Shown here: positions 27,148-39,998 of the stretch, in pieces
Layout: each line of letters opens with the position of its first letter
How positions within the stretch are numbered: the first letter of the stretch is position 1
Assembly (NCBI GenBank): GCA_013365365.1
Contig: JABVXU010000206.1
Location: 29,995 to 93,994, forward strand
DNA length: 64,000 nt
Origin: Cruorifilaria tuberocauda
Taxonomy: Eukaryota > Nematoda > Chromadorea > Rhabditida > Onchocercidae
Direction of reading: 5' to 3'
Translations under genes and position numbers: made by a program
The notes under the pieces: model-generated
The model's database searches: none
What the model saw: only the letters and a program-made list of their open reading frames with translations
What the model was told of the DNA's origin: nothing

Positions 27148-28617
27148 TGAAGTTTCATTATCTTACATAATTCATGAATTTCTGTTCATTCGGGTATTTT
27201 TAAAGATTAATTTCATATTTTGCTTGTTATTCAAAACATATCCAACTTTATTTTCTGAACTTGCTGCTCTAATTTATAAAAGTTTTTCATTTTTTTAAAC
27301 TTGTAATACTCATTACGTTGTCATAAAATATTTTGTAAAATATGTTGTTAACATGTAATTATCATCATATTGCCCTTTAATTCAATCGTATACTGCAGCG
27401 TTTAATTTTAACACCGTTATTCGCAGGAAAAACATAATGATTTGTTTCATCAATTATAGTATGAAGTAAGCGTTGCAATTCTATTAATATCTAAAAAACG
27501 CGCTATAATTTAGGAATAGAAGAAAGCGTGAATTTTTGAACAGCGAAAAATAGCTCAATTGAAATATTCTTGATCAGTCATCGAAAAATCAAAAATCTAT
27601 AAATTATTATAGATTTTTGATGTTCTCTAAGTTCTTAAATTTGTCCGGTTCAATTTTGATGCTAAATATACTCACTATGTAAGAAATATAGCTCATTATG
27701 TAAAATTTTACAACATGGTATTTTAATTTTATAAGGTGAAATCTATTAATTGCTCTTTGTCCTTTATTCTGATATTTTATAGAAAAAGTGAGAAACATTT
27801 TGATATATGTTGTGCCAACTGTTCAATAAAGCTATACTTAACAGAAAATCATCGCAAACAGAGCAATAATGATACAATGATATAAGATGGGATGCATTAA
27901 ATGCAATTCTTATCTAATTTATGTATAAATTACACTTGTCAGTTTGTGGTTCAACTCACATATCGTTCCTTAGTTTATTAATTAAGAAAAAAGGCAAAAC
28001 TCAACATGATGATCTAACATATCAAGAATGGTTACAATAAAAAAGTACGTTTTTCGATTTGGTAATTTATATATATTACTAACTCTGGTGTAACTGAGTT
28101 CTCCTTGTTTCCGGAGATGGGTTAAGAAGATCATCCAAATGAGAGAGAGTTTTTAGGTGGAATTCGAGGTGAGGCGGGAATTAAACAAGACGCACTTCCT
28201 CCTTATGACTGACTTATACAGTCGGTACAGTAAGCGGTACAGTTTTAGCAGCTTTTACTGACGATATTCTGAAGGACCACAGACTGAATGAATAGGATGT
28301 GATCGCCAGATATGGAGGACATGGCAGCTTTTCCCTTATCAATTTATCATTAAATCCAAAATACCAAGGGTTCCTTGCCAAGAAACGGATATTATGAATT
28401 CAAGAATATGTTCTTGCTCAAGATCTGTTTCCCATGGGATTAGTTGTTTTCACAAGGTGACGATTAAGCACTGTTCGTCGGGAGACTACTTCCTGGTGAT
28501 GTGCAGGCGGAAGAACCTGCAATGTCGAGCGGGTGAGGTGCGGGGTATTACAGAGCAGATTGATTAACTTTTAGAATATTTTAATGATATTTATAGTTAT
28601 AACAAATTGATTTACAG
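27148..28617. other. Intergenic region; 28080-28560 is unusually GC-richer and unexplained
   Basis: Positions 27148-28080 are AT-rich without recognisable exons. From about 28080 the base composition changes (GGAGATGGGTTAAG, GAGGTGAGGCGGGAAT, CGGGTGAGGTGCGGGG) and CpG becomes common. Short open frames exist in several registers but none extends far or matches a family I know. A short stem, GCAGG-CGGAAGAA-CCTGC, lies near 28505. It may be exons of an unrecognised gene, a non-coding RNA or an old element. Confidence 0.35.
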
Positions 28618-29519
28618 GTATTTGGTGTGTAATGTATTTGAAGTTTTATTTGGACAAGGAAGGGAACAGAATTTATACCCTAAAAGTAAGTTAATGTATG
28701 GATATCACTTATTAATAAACTACCGAATATCGGAAAACTCAGTAAGTTGAATTTTTAGAAGTTATCACTATAAATTTTTTCCTGGAAAGCGGATTAGACA
28801 TGGTAATTGGACTCAATAATTTATCACTGTTGGAAGATGTAAATAAAGATTGTCTATGATTTATTGTAATTGAACAAATATTTCATAATCCATCAGATGT
28901 TTTCGTTGTTATATAACTCATGAAAGTAGTTGGAAATTTAAATTATTTGGATGAATGGAAACATAATCTGATGATAAGATTGCGAAAGAATGGCAAGATA
29001 TATGTCAGCGATATTATCACATGATTTTTCTTAAGATAGTAAATATTTGAGATTAGAATAATCATTAGTGTTAATGACTGCTTCGGAAGTTGTAACTTCA
29101 CGTTAGTAATTACAATGATATTTATTTATTTATATCAAAATAGTTATCAACGCTCGCTATATAATTTGCGTTCTAATAATACTAGGAATAATATGTATGT
29201 TTCGGCACATCGAGAGCGAGTGCTATTAATGAGCTCTATCGGTAATGTCGATTTTTCAAAATTAAAAGATTCCAGCTGATGCATTTCCCTAATCTTCTTC
29301 GCTTCTATATGTATCTAATCAGATTTGAGAAAGCTACCTTATTAGTTCAGGAAAATATAACCTGGGGTGTTCTTATAGGGCACAGATCCCCAAGGTCGAC
29401 AAACGCAAAGCGCTCATCCAGCTCGTTTTTCACCCGAAGACAAGAATTCGAAATATAGAATAATTATCAAAAAACGTTTTGGTATTTTGCCGACGATGCA
29501 ACCGAAGCCAGTTTATTAA
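28618..29519 (+). CDS. Unresolved exon-like fragments of an unknown gene
   Basis: Two small exons join in phase: 28618-28685 ([20 protein letters not shown]) and 28759-28802 ([14 protein letters not shown]), with TTACAG/TTTTAG acceptors and a 73-base intron. Further on, 29150-29236 is open in two frames. One gives [12 protein letters not shown]..., with a donor at 29237; the other gives a hydrophobic segment, [17 protein letters not shown], before a stop. The block after the acceptor at about 29388 is likewise open in two frames: [20 protein letters not shown], ending at a TAG near 29459, or [17 protein letters not shown], ending at 29519. I cannot decide which is real and recognise no family. 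One of these would place a stop about 97 bases before the next gene's acceptor, an operon-like distance. Confidence 0.3.
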
Positions 29520-29564
29520 TTCACGAAACAAAAGCTTTGGAAGATCACAAATACAGGTTTTATT

Positions 29565-30083
29565 ATGTTAGTTTGGGAATGGCGACGGAAATGGCGACAG
29601 TATCTTCGTAATAGGCGGCCACGATCACGTTTAACATATCAGCAAATAACAAAAAGGTTAACTAAGTATTCTTTAAGAATATTTAGAGTTTCAAGAACAT
29701 TTAGAGCTTAAGAATATTTCGGAATATTTAACGTTCTGAACCATGCTACTTATGCTGTTTTTTATGCATTTTACAAATGCATTTTACGCTGTCCTAAATT
29801 TTGCGAGTTTTTTGATTATTTGATCCTGACGAAGTATCTGTAGGAATCGTTAACTATCAAATATTTTTTAGTCATCAGTCTTGTAAATTTCACTACTCTT
29901 TTTCGTTTCAGGTATACAAGAGTTTCATTCGTCCTCTTCGTCTTAGGATGGCACGTTATTGGTTTTGTTATATGGAGAAAAGTAGAGAAATTGAAAAAGG
30001 ATAATCCGCAGGAAAGAGTTTCATTAAGTGAAATACCCAAGAAAGGTTTTATAGAATTTGCAGAGGAAGAAAAAAGAGTTTGA
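29565..30083 (+). CDS. Small single-pass membrane protein, 87 residues, unknown function
   Basis: Two exons in phase: 29565-29656 and 29912-30083 (TGA). The N-terminus is strongly basic (MLVWEWRRKWRQYLRNRR). One membrane helix follows at about residues 36-51 (FVLFVLGWHVIGFVIW), then a charged tail (KVEKLKKDNPQERVS... ending EEEKRV). An acceptor-like ATACAG ends at 29556, eight bases before the ATG, so the mRNA may be trans-spliced. Joining a donor at 29481 (GGTATT) to the same acceptor would also be in frame and would make this the C-terminus of a longer protein. The basic N-terminus, single helix and small size resemble inner-mitochondrial assembly or accessory proteins, but that is only an analogy; I do not recognise the family. 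AATAAA at 30266-30271 is a plausible poly(A) signal. Confidence 0.6.
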
Positions 30084-30265
30084 AGACAGTGAGTGAGGAC
30101 GGTAATGATCCCACTGTAACCCACTCAAATTTTGGAATTTCATTCAAACAGGATTATAAATCTTTGTGCCATTAATGCTACCTTTTTCATTCTCTCGGCG
30201 TCTCATTTTTATATTTTGATGATTGATGATGATACATCGCCATTCCTCGTCCAAATATCTTTCTG

Positions 30266-30271
30266 AATAAA
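30266..30271 (+). terminator. AATAAA poly(A) signal
   Basis: The canonical hexamer lies 183 bases after the stop of the 87-residue protein gene and 45 bases before the ATG of the next small ORF. Confidence 0.4.
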
Positions 30272-30315
30272 ATTTCTCATAATTGTGATGTTACGGCTCA
30301 CGCATACTGATCCTA

Positions 30316-30465
30316 ATGGATTTCAAACCAGTCACTATAGCAAATCCGAACTTGGACTGGTCGCATTACATCACTCCATGGTTTACATTCTCATCCTTGC
30401 TCTACTATTACATAGCGTTTTTATGCGGACAGTGTGCACTGGAAGATGAAGTGCTACGGCAATAA
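30316..30465 (+). CDS. 49-residue putative membrane microprotein
   Basis: This complete ATG-to-TAA frame starts MDFKPVTIANPNLDWSHYIT and continues with a hydrophobic, aromatic segment (PWFTFSSLLYYYIAFLCG) and an acidic end (CALEDEVLRQ). Composition and codon choice look coding rather than random: there are few AT-only codons, and Pro, Trp, Cys and Gly are all present. One membrane helix at about residues 20-38 is predicted by eye. It follows the 87-residue gene by 232 bases on the same strand and converges on EF-1alpha. There is no AG dinucleotide between about 30154 and the ATG, so a trans-splice acceptor would have to be at or before about 30152. It could be a separate gene, a second cistron or a last exon. 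The family is not recognised. Confidence 0.45.
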   Translation: MDFKPVTIANPNLDWSHYITPWFTFSSLLYYYIAFLCGQCALEDEVLRQ

Positions 30466-30929
30466 GTGATTACGGGAGTAACGGACGCTTAATCTTAATT
30501 TTTTTGTTGAGTGCTATTGTCCCTTCTTTATGCTTCTAATGGCTTACTAGAAGTTTCTCCCGACAAATGTAGGTGTACACTTTCCTTTTTTACATTACAT
30601 ATATTTATGCTCGCATTATAGAAAATGGTTAAAGAATATCACGGCTCTCTGCCTGTAATGATTCAATTAGTTTTTCTCCCAAGATGAATACATGAGATGT
30701 AGAAAATTTCTGGTATGCCAGTAGCATTTAGAAATAGCAGAATCAAAGGGGAAGTATATGTGCGGCATATTGTAGCGAAAGGTGCAATAAATAATGCAAA
30801 GTATTAATGATCAATATAGTAATAAAGCGTAACAAAATAGGAAATTAATAAAACAACAAAAAAGTGAAAATTCCTTTCCTAACTGAAAGGAAACAATCTG
30901 ACGGGGGGAAAAAAGCTTATCTGCTATTA
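30466..30929. other. Convergent 3' intergenic region
   Basis: This lies between the plus-strand microprotein ORF and the minus-strand EF-1alpha stop. Several AATAAA hexamers occur on the plus strand between about 30786 and 30850, which would suit plus-strand 3' ends. No exon is seen. Confidence 0.5.
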
Positions 30930-33850
<2,921 letters not shown>

Positions 33851-34076
33851 GATATTTTACGTCAACAGAAAAAAAATCGCATTAAATTCGAAAATGAAAA
33901 TTGATCAAGCAGAAGCAAGAAGAAATGAAAACACTAGTGAATCATCCACTCGTTCAAAATATAAATAAATAAATGAAACATCGATATTCCTTTGCGATAC
34001 CACAAAATAATAGTCCAAATTATACTTGAACGATAACGAAATTGATTAGAAGTCAATCAAATCAATCAAAAATCTC

Positions 34077-34149
34077 TATTGAAAAATCGTTATTCCAGGA
34101 TTTTCATGATAAAAATGATGAAAATCGTGGAATAACAATTTTTTCAATA
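34077..34149. ncRNA. Near-perfect hairpin, candidate small-RNA precursor or mini-element
   Basis: The left arm, 34077-34107 (starting TATTGAAAAATCGTTATTCC), and the right arm, 34118-34149, are reverse complements apart from one extra base and two mismatches. The loop is about 10 bases (GATAAAAATG). Arm length (31-32) and total length (73) fit a microRNA-like precursor on either strand. A short palindromic element is the alternative. It lies about 260 bases upstream of the EF-1alpha start, outside any exon. Confidence 0.4.
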
Positions 34150-34505
34150 AAATAAATAGCAATATATATGCATCAATTACATGCGAAAAGAAAATCATTT
34201 CAAACAAAAAGAAAACCTTGTTCGATTTCTATAAATATTTTCGGAAAAAATTGAAATCAAAAGAAAAAAAGAAGAAATAATAACATTGCCAATACTTCAA
34301 ATGAGGCATTTATTACATTCCTAAGAATGGAACAGAAAAAAGAACTCCTAGGATTTTCCAGTTGAATTTTAAGAACTCCCAAATGAAATTGAATGCAACA
34401 ACTTGCCGAAACACTTCCAATTCTCTCTTCCTCTAATCATCGCTATCTTTTCAATGCCTTTTACACAATACCCTCGTACTATCTCACCCATTCCTCTTAC
34501 TAACT

Positions 34506-34605
34506 TGCACTCCACCAATCGACTAGAGAAAGTGCAGAATGTGCAACAGTGAACCGGAGGAAAGTGCAAAAAGTGCACGAATGTGGAAAGGTTCTTCTCT
34601 TGCAC
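34506..34605. promoter_or_regulatory. Cluster of GTGCA/TGCAC motifs upstream of EF-1alpha
   Basis: GTGCA occurs at 34532, 34541, 34564 and 34573, and TGCAC at 34506, 34574 and 34601. Two parts repeat as AAAGTGCA(G/A)AA(T/A)GTGCA. This density in AT-rich DNA suggests a transcription factor site array, about 700-790 bases upstream of the EF-1alpha ATG. The binding factor is not known to me. Confidence 0.3.
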
Positions 34606-34892
34606 TTAGAGCATTTCAACTTAGAGTTTAAGAAATAATGCAGAATGAAAAAGCTCAGCTATCATCAATGACAATTGATTCATGCATAGAGATTAAAATC
34701 ACTGTAATAATTATCAAAATGCCAATGACTTAAAATTCAATTATAAAAATAAACTTGAGCTTATCACTGTGACGTTGAAACTAAGAGATTAATTATTAAG
34801 AAAAAGCTTAAAGGTGAAAATTTTCTCAAAAATTGATAAAATATTGGAATTCTATAAATCTCTACTAAACTGTGCAAACAACAGCATGTTCG

Positions 34893-34910
34893 ATTCCGGT
34901 TAACCGGAAT
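34893..34910. repeat. 18-base perfect palindrome ATTCCGGTTAACCGGAAT
   Basis: A perfect even palindrome in an intergenic region, related to the TTCCGGTTACCGGAA palindrome at 12223-12237. Confidence 0.7.
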
Positions 34911-36304
34911 TCTTCAGAAATTGTTGGTTATAAAAATTTTAATTGTAATTTGTTATCCTTCTTTTATTGTTACTAAAACGGCAATAAAAATTAGCAACCA
35001 GTCAGTAGATTGATTAAGTGGAATGGATCTGATATATTTAATGCCAATCGATTTGATATATTTGATGTTAATGTTTGACCTTTAGAATTGCATGACTGTA
35101 AAAGGGCATATGGAAATTAAAGAGGTCATAAGTTGAAACTACCGATAACTTTAAAACGGACTGCAAACAGTTGTACTACTTTTCAACTACTAGTTAATAT
35201 CCTTACAATTACGAGAAAAACAAAGTAATCGATCGGATCCAGATTGAAAAATCAGTCAGAAGTGCAGATCTAATCCAAAAAATTTGTCGAAAATTTTAAA
35301 TTTTTCATCAAAATTAATAAAATCGCAATCAGTACTGCTTCAAGCATGAATTTGCAAATGAAATCAACTGGTAATCTTTTTCCCCGTTATTTGAAAGAAT
35401 CCACAGTATTTCATAACGATCAGAACAAATAATATATTTTGATTTCTAGATATTTCTCTTAAAATTAATAATGCAACTGTCAGATTTCTCAAAGTGGTTT
35501 TTTCTCCTTCGCAAATTTCCTTCATTAGGGAAATCACCAAAATTAGAAGTCAAAATTTCCATAGAATTGTTTTTTTGTTCTTTGACAGGTTAGAAAGTAT
35601 TATTTACGCTAGCAAATGTGAAAAGAAATCTGCATTACATCACGCAAATGCAATTTATTAAATTAAAAAAAAGTTGAACATTAATTTTACCATTAGCTAT
35701 CAACAACTTATACAAATATAGAAGATTATAATTAGTTTTTGGACATCACCAGGAAGTGTTATCTGGTGTAAGAAGTGAATCAAATGACAATAAGTGAAAA
35801 GATCACTCGGATGGTAAAACATATAAGTAATGCTAATATGTGAATAATGATAGATATTTAGCTTCTTTTATAATCTATAATAAAGTTCTTTCGAAAGATA
35901 TTTAGCTGTATTAGGAAATAATCCTAGACAACAATAATATACTGAATAATCTTGAAGGTTGTAACAAATAATGAAAGAAAGATAATGGAGGCACACCATC
36001 TGAAGATTAAGGCATTATTACATACATTTGGAATGTAGATAAAAAGGAATATTCTCAACTTTACTGCTAACACATGTATTAAACTAAGATTGAAAAATCT
36101 TAAATTTTCTGCTGACTCATGATCGACAGCGGGGAAAGAACAGAAAGATTTCTTCTTTCCATAAATAAGACGGAAAATGGTGCTTTTTTGTCAAATGCTT
36201 TATACCTAACTGATATGAAATAAAAAATCTCTTAGGACCTTAGTTTTTAAATTCAGCAGTAAACAAAAGAATAATGGATTTGAAAAACAACTGAAAATTA
36301 ATAT

Positions 36305-37636
36305 TTAGATATCATCACTTTCGGCTTCAGATTCTGAAATATAATCATCCTGGAAATCACTTTCATCTATCGCCTTACGCATTGCCAATTCAATTAAGGC
36401 TCGTGTTTCCGGATCATTCGCAAGATCTATTGGGCGTTTCCTTTCATTATTATGTATTGTAGTGCTTGCACCATGCTCCAATAATATTCTCACGCATTCG
36501 AAATGACCCTTCCATGCAGCCGCATGCAACGCTGTATCGCCAATTTTATTCTGCAAACCAAAAAGAACTGAGATCCACGTATCTTTCCTTACTTTCACTG
36601 ATGAAACTAATGAAAATCCCATTCTCTAATTTGAAAAAACTCTACCTGTGCGGAAATACACATACTGGGTATGGAACATAATAACTTAACGATTGAAACA
36701 TGACCACCATGACTCGACCAATACAATGGCGTTGAACCGGACTTATCCAAACCATTCACTGATACCTGAAAAATAAATAACTGTTAAATGTTAAATAATT
36801 AAATAATTAAATCAGTAATTTCTATTCATCTCTGTACAAATCTTTCATAAATCTTCAAGCTGGACTTGAGAGTTAATGTTACTTGGAGCAATTATTATTT
36901 ACATTTGATCTTCACGAATCACAAAATAGTATTTTTCGATGTACAATTATACAGAGTATATGCTTTTACCTCATGTCATATAAACAATTCTTTCTCAACA
37001 TTAAAAAAAAATTTACTACAAAACTGAGCCGTAGCTTACCGCATTATCTAGGCATTCTTGAACGCCCTGCATATTTCCTCGTTTTGCTGCATCATGCAAT
37101 GGATATTCAACATACTGTGCTGTCATTACTACAAATATGATTTCCAGTTGTTGTCGATTGAAAATTCAACATCACTGTTTTTCCAATTTTGTAGCTCTTA
37201 CAAGATTATAAACGATATCAGTTATGACCAATTATCAAATAAGTTCATCCTACAAACTACCGAAACCTTCAACCTAATCCGTACTAAAGTAATGCTGATC
37301 TTTTTACAGCATTATGACTTTCAGTATCTTTTATCAAAGCATACACAAAATCTACCATAATTTGCTGGAATTAAACCAGTTTGGTTTCTACAACGTGCTG
37401 GCCACCACTTTGCATCATTACTGCTATCGGACACATATAACAAATCACCTTCATTGAAAGACAATTCTTTGTCCTGAAAAAAGTTTAAGTCAGTTATAAA
37501 CGAAAACAAAAGTCACATTTCACAAAGGAACATAAACAACATAACAAACATTTTTCGCTATGTAGTCATGCAATGCTCGATAAACAGTAACTCGTCCCGG
37601 TTTAGGTGCAGGTTTTGGCGGTTTTGGTTCAGTCAT
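36305..37636 (-). CDS. OSTF1: OSTF1-like SH3 and ankyrin-repeat adaptor protein
   Basis: Five exons with consistent phases: 37636-37550, 37473-37356, 37119-37040, 36765-36646 and 36550-36305 (TAA), giving 216 residues (human OSTF1 has 214). A Pro-rich start (MTEPKPPKPAPKPG) leads into an SH3 domain at about residues 15-68, with ALHDY, EGDLLYV, WWPARC and GLIPANY. Three ankyrin repeats follow: EYPLHDAAKRGNMQGVQECL, GSTPLYWSSHGGHVSIVKLL and GDTALHAAAWKGHFECVRIL. An acidic tail, ISESEAESDDI, closes it. The family consists of cytoplasmic adaptors that bind proline-rich partners; the function in nematodes is not established to my knowledge. A TTTTTAG acceptor at 37670 with a 33-base leader suggests trans-splicing. 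It lies downstream of NDUFB9 on the same strand, about 575 bases from stop to ATG. Confidence 0.93.
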
Positions 37637-38211
37637 TGATTGTTGGAGAATTTGTACATTGAAAATTATCTAAAAATACAGAAAAAAGTGCTCAAAATTA
37701 TTTCTTTATTAAAATAAGAATAATAAACTGCATAATAAACAATAATAAAAGTTTTTCATGAATCAACATCGCCCAATAAAACATAAGTTCCGGATACCAA
37801 TAAATTTCCGTAATCAGATTGCATGTAAAATACCACATGCCAAGTCCATATTACTAGTCGTATATTATTGTATCCTCTTATAGCTACTACATACGTTACT
37901 TTTGTTATCCTATTCTTATTTATAAACTTTTACAACTTCGTCTTCAACATTGAAAAACTACTGTAAAGCTTGATTACTGCCATTTGACCTAAATGATGAT
38001 TTCTTTTCCACATTTGTATCCGTGTTGATTCTCACTTGAAAAGTTACAGAAGAAGTGATTGAAGAATCCGCAAACGACTTTACGCGAAATGCATAAAAAT
38101 CTGACAACAAATTACAGTTCATTTATGCAAACAGCATAATAATAATGTACAACAAACAACCTAATAATTAAAAAAATTCAAGCTATTAATACTTATAATG
38201 ATAAATTACAA
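37637..38211. other. Spacer between OSTF1-like gene and NDUFB9
   Basis: AT-rich, with no exon recognised. It contains the OSTF1-like acceptor (37670-37677, minus strand). Confidence 0.5.
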
Positions 38212-39987
38212 TTATTTATTTTCGTCCAGTTTTTTTTCTGTTGGAAGTTCAGTTTGGATTTTAGCTAATTCCTCATCCCATTCTTTCTCAATCTTAGACC
38301 AGTGAGAAAGTAACTCTTTCTTTCTTTGCTCGCGTCGATTGAAATAGTAAGGGAATTGTTCACGCTCAACATTTGTCCACGTTGGACCATCAAGTATCTG
38401 CAGTATCAAAGGGAAAAATGAAGCATATGATATTGCATTATTTATATATCACAAGAAAATAAACTAAGCGTAAAATAGCACTGCTTATAAAAATAGATGT
38501 GTGCAAAAATCGACTAGTAAACAAAAAATAAAAACGAAGAGAAAATGTCTAAATTCTATTCTTTCGAAAAAAATTTGTTTGAAACTTTCAAAGATTCGGC
38601 TGGACTTTATACCATTTTAGGAAAAAAAGCAAGGACTTCCAGCAAATATCCTCGTAAAGTTTAAGCAACCGATGGATTAAATCCAAACACTTTGACATTA
38701 ACATTTTAAGTTTTCCAGGAAACATTCGCTCTAGTGAGCGATTATACTGCCAATCGGCTTGAATTTTAAAATCCAAAACTTACGCAATCAGGCGTTTTAT
38801 GCGTATCACGATTGTATGCTGCACCACCAATGTCTGAGCCAACTGTAAGAGGAAAGAAACAATTTTAGTCATTTGAGTATTAGTTTTTGTATGTATTCAT
38901 GAACATGGATTCCAGAATCATCATAATACCGCAAAACTCTTAACAGTTTGCTACAACGTACTAAGTCATTATATTGCCTTTATAATTTTATATAACTCTA
39001 ATAACTTAGTCATTAGATCGATGAAAGTGACATATATTATTGTCATCAGTAAAAGCAATAACTAAATAATCCTATTAATATCACTTTCACTAGTAATTAA
39101 TGGTTATTTTATAAAATATGTTAAATTCGCATGACAATTAAATTGTAAACGGTGGCTCAAACTGACATTTGTCAAACAAAATATAAAATATTATCTAGAA
39201 ATAAAAATTTTGTCATTTAACATAGTTCGGAGAAAAAATATATCGCAATAAAAAAAGTAAGAACTTACAGCGGAAAGTACACCAATGTTTCCGTTCCCAT
39301 ATTTGACGACAACCATCCAAATATATCAGTCGAGCTTTGTCTGGATCACTTTCCTCTCTGTATGCATCAAAACGAGCTCGCATTATCATCTTTTGGTAAC
39401 GAGCTTCCAGACTAAAAACTCGAAAAAGATAAAAAAAAGCATCGAAAAAGGTAAAAAAAGCAATATGTTCAATTCGTTCCTTCTTTTAGAAAAATGGTAA
39501 ATTTTTAAGTGCAGTGAAATAAGTCCCGAAATAATTCAATTTCATCATCAGTTTCCTTTTCTTAAAGAATAAAAATAATTTCTTTTGGTGAGAAATTATA
39601 TGGTGTTTTTTAAAGAAAGCCATAATTCTTTATTAGGGACACTTCCAAAAGAAATTTTCTCAATGTTTCTTTTCTCAAATTGTGCTAATAAGTTCAAAGC
39701 TTGTACTTTTTACAGAAAAATGCCACTTCCTTGCCTAATACCCCACCTTAATAGTCGAGGCGAATTTGCATGAAGTCACTTAAAATAGCAATGCTTGACC
39801 ATTATACTAACGAGAGTAAGTACATACTAATTTTTGAACATTATCATGTCAAAATTATGTCAAAATAAAGAACTTACATATCCGTGCCGTAATAACCATC
39901 TACTTCACGCATAGCCCGTTTGAATAGTCGACATACTTTCTGACGATGTGATAACGCTTTGCTGAACATCCAAGATGGTGATTCCAT
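38212..39987 (-). CDS. NDUFB9: NADH dehydrogenase (complex I) LYR-family subunit NDUFB9
   Basis: Four exons with consistent phases: 39987-39878, 39411-39269, 38842-38784 and 38397-38212 (TAA), giving 165 residues (human 179). It is an accessory subunit of the complex I membrane arm at the inner mitochondrial membrane. Matches to the family, in order, are SHRQKVCRLFKRAMREVD (LYR-type helix, here CRLFKR in place of the LYR triplet), RARFDAYREESDPDKA, WERKHWCTFRFGSDIGG, HKTPDCILDGPTW and EREQFPYYFNRREQRKK. The start is fixed by an acceptor, ATTCAG, only four bases before the ATG. AATAAA (38215-38220, minus) is read as the codons Asn-Lys immediately before the stop. Confidence 0.93.
38215..38220 (-). 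terminator. AATAAA inside the last two codons of NDUFB9
   Basis: The final codons AAT AAA TAA carry a canonical poly(A) hexamer within the coding sequence. If this is the signal used, the 3' UTR is nearly absent. Confidence 0.4.
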
Positions 39988-39991
39988 GATA

Positions 39992-39998
39992 CTGAATT
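39992..39998 (-). other. Candidate spliced-leader acceptor for NDUFB9
   Basis: AATTCAG on the minus strand is followed by TATC and the ATG, which gives a four-base own 5' UTR. Confidence 0.5.

Larger units (their letters stand above)
33851..36304. other. Intergenic region upstream of EF-1alpha
   Basis: This is probably the promoter region of a very strongly expressed gene. It contains a 73-base hairpin (34077-34149), a cluster of GTGCA/TGCAC motifs (34506-34605) and an 18-base palindrome (34893-34910), each listed separately. No exon is seen. Confidence 0.5.

Noticed and set aside
28440..28560. Possible structured non-coding RNA
   Set aside because: Only a five-pair stem is evident, which is not enough to call an RNA gene.
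34885..34910. Possible tRNA T-loop (GTTCGATTCC)
   Set aside because: No acceptor, D or anticodon stems can be drawn around it; the sequence belongs to a palindrome.
36883..37360. Plus-strand frames opposite the OSTF1-like gene
   Set aside because: They are shadows of minus-strand exons and introns; the minus strand gives the SH3 and ankyrin motifs.
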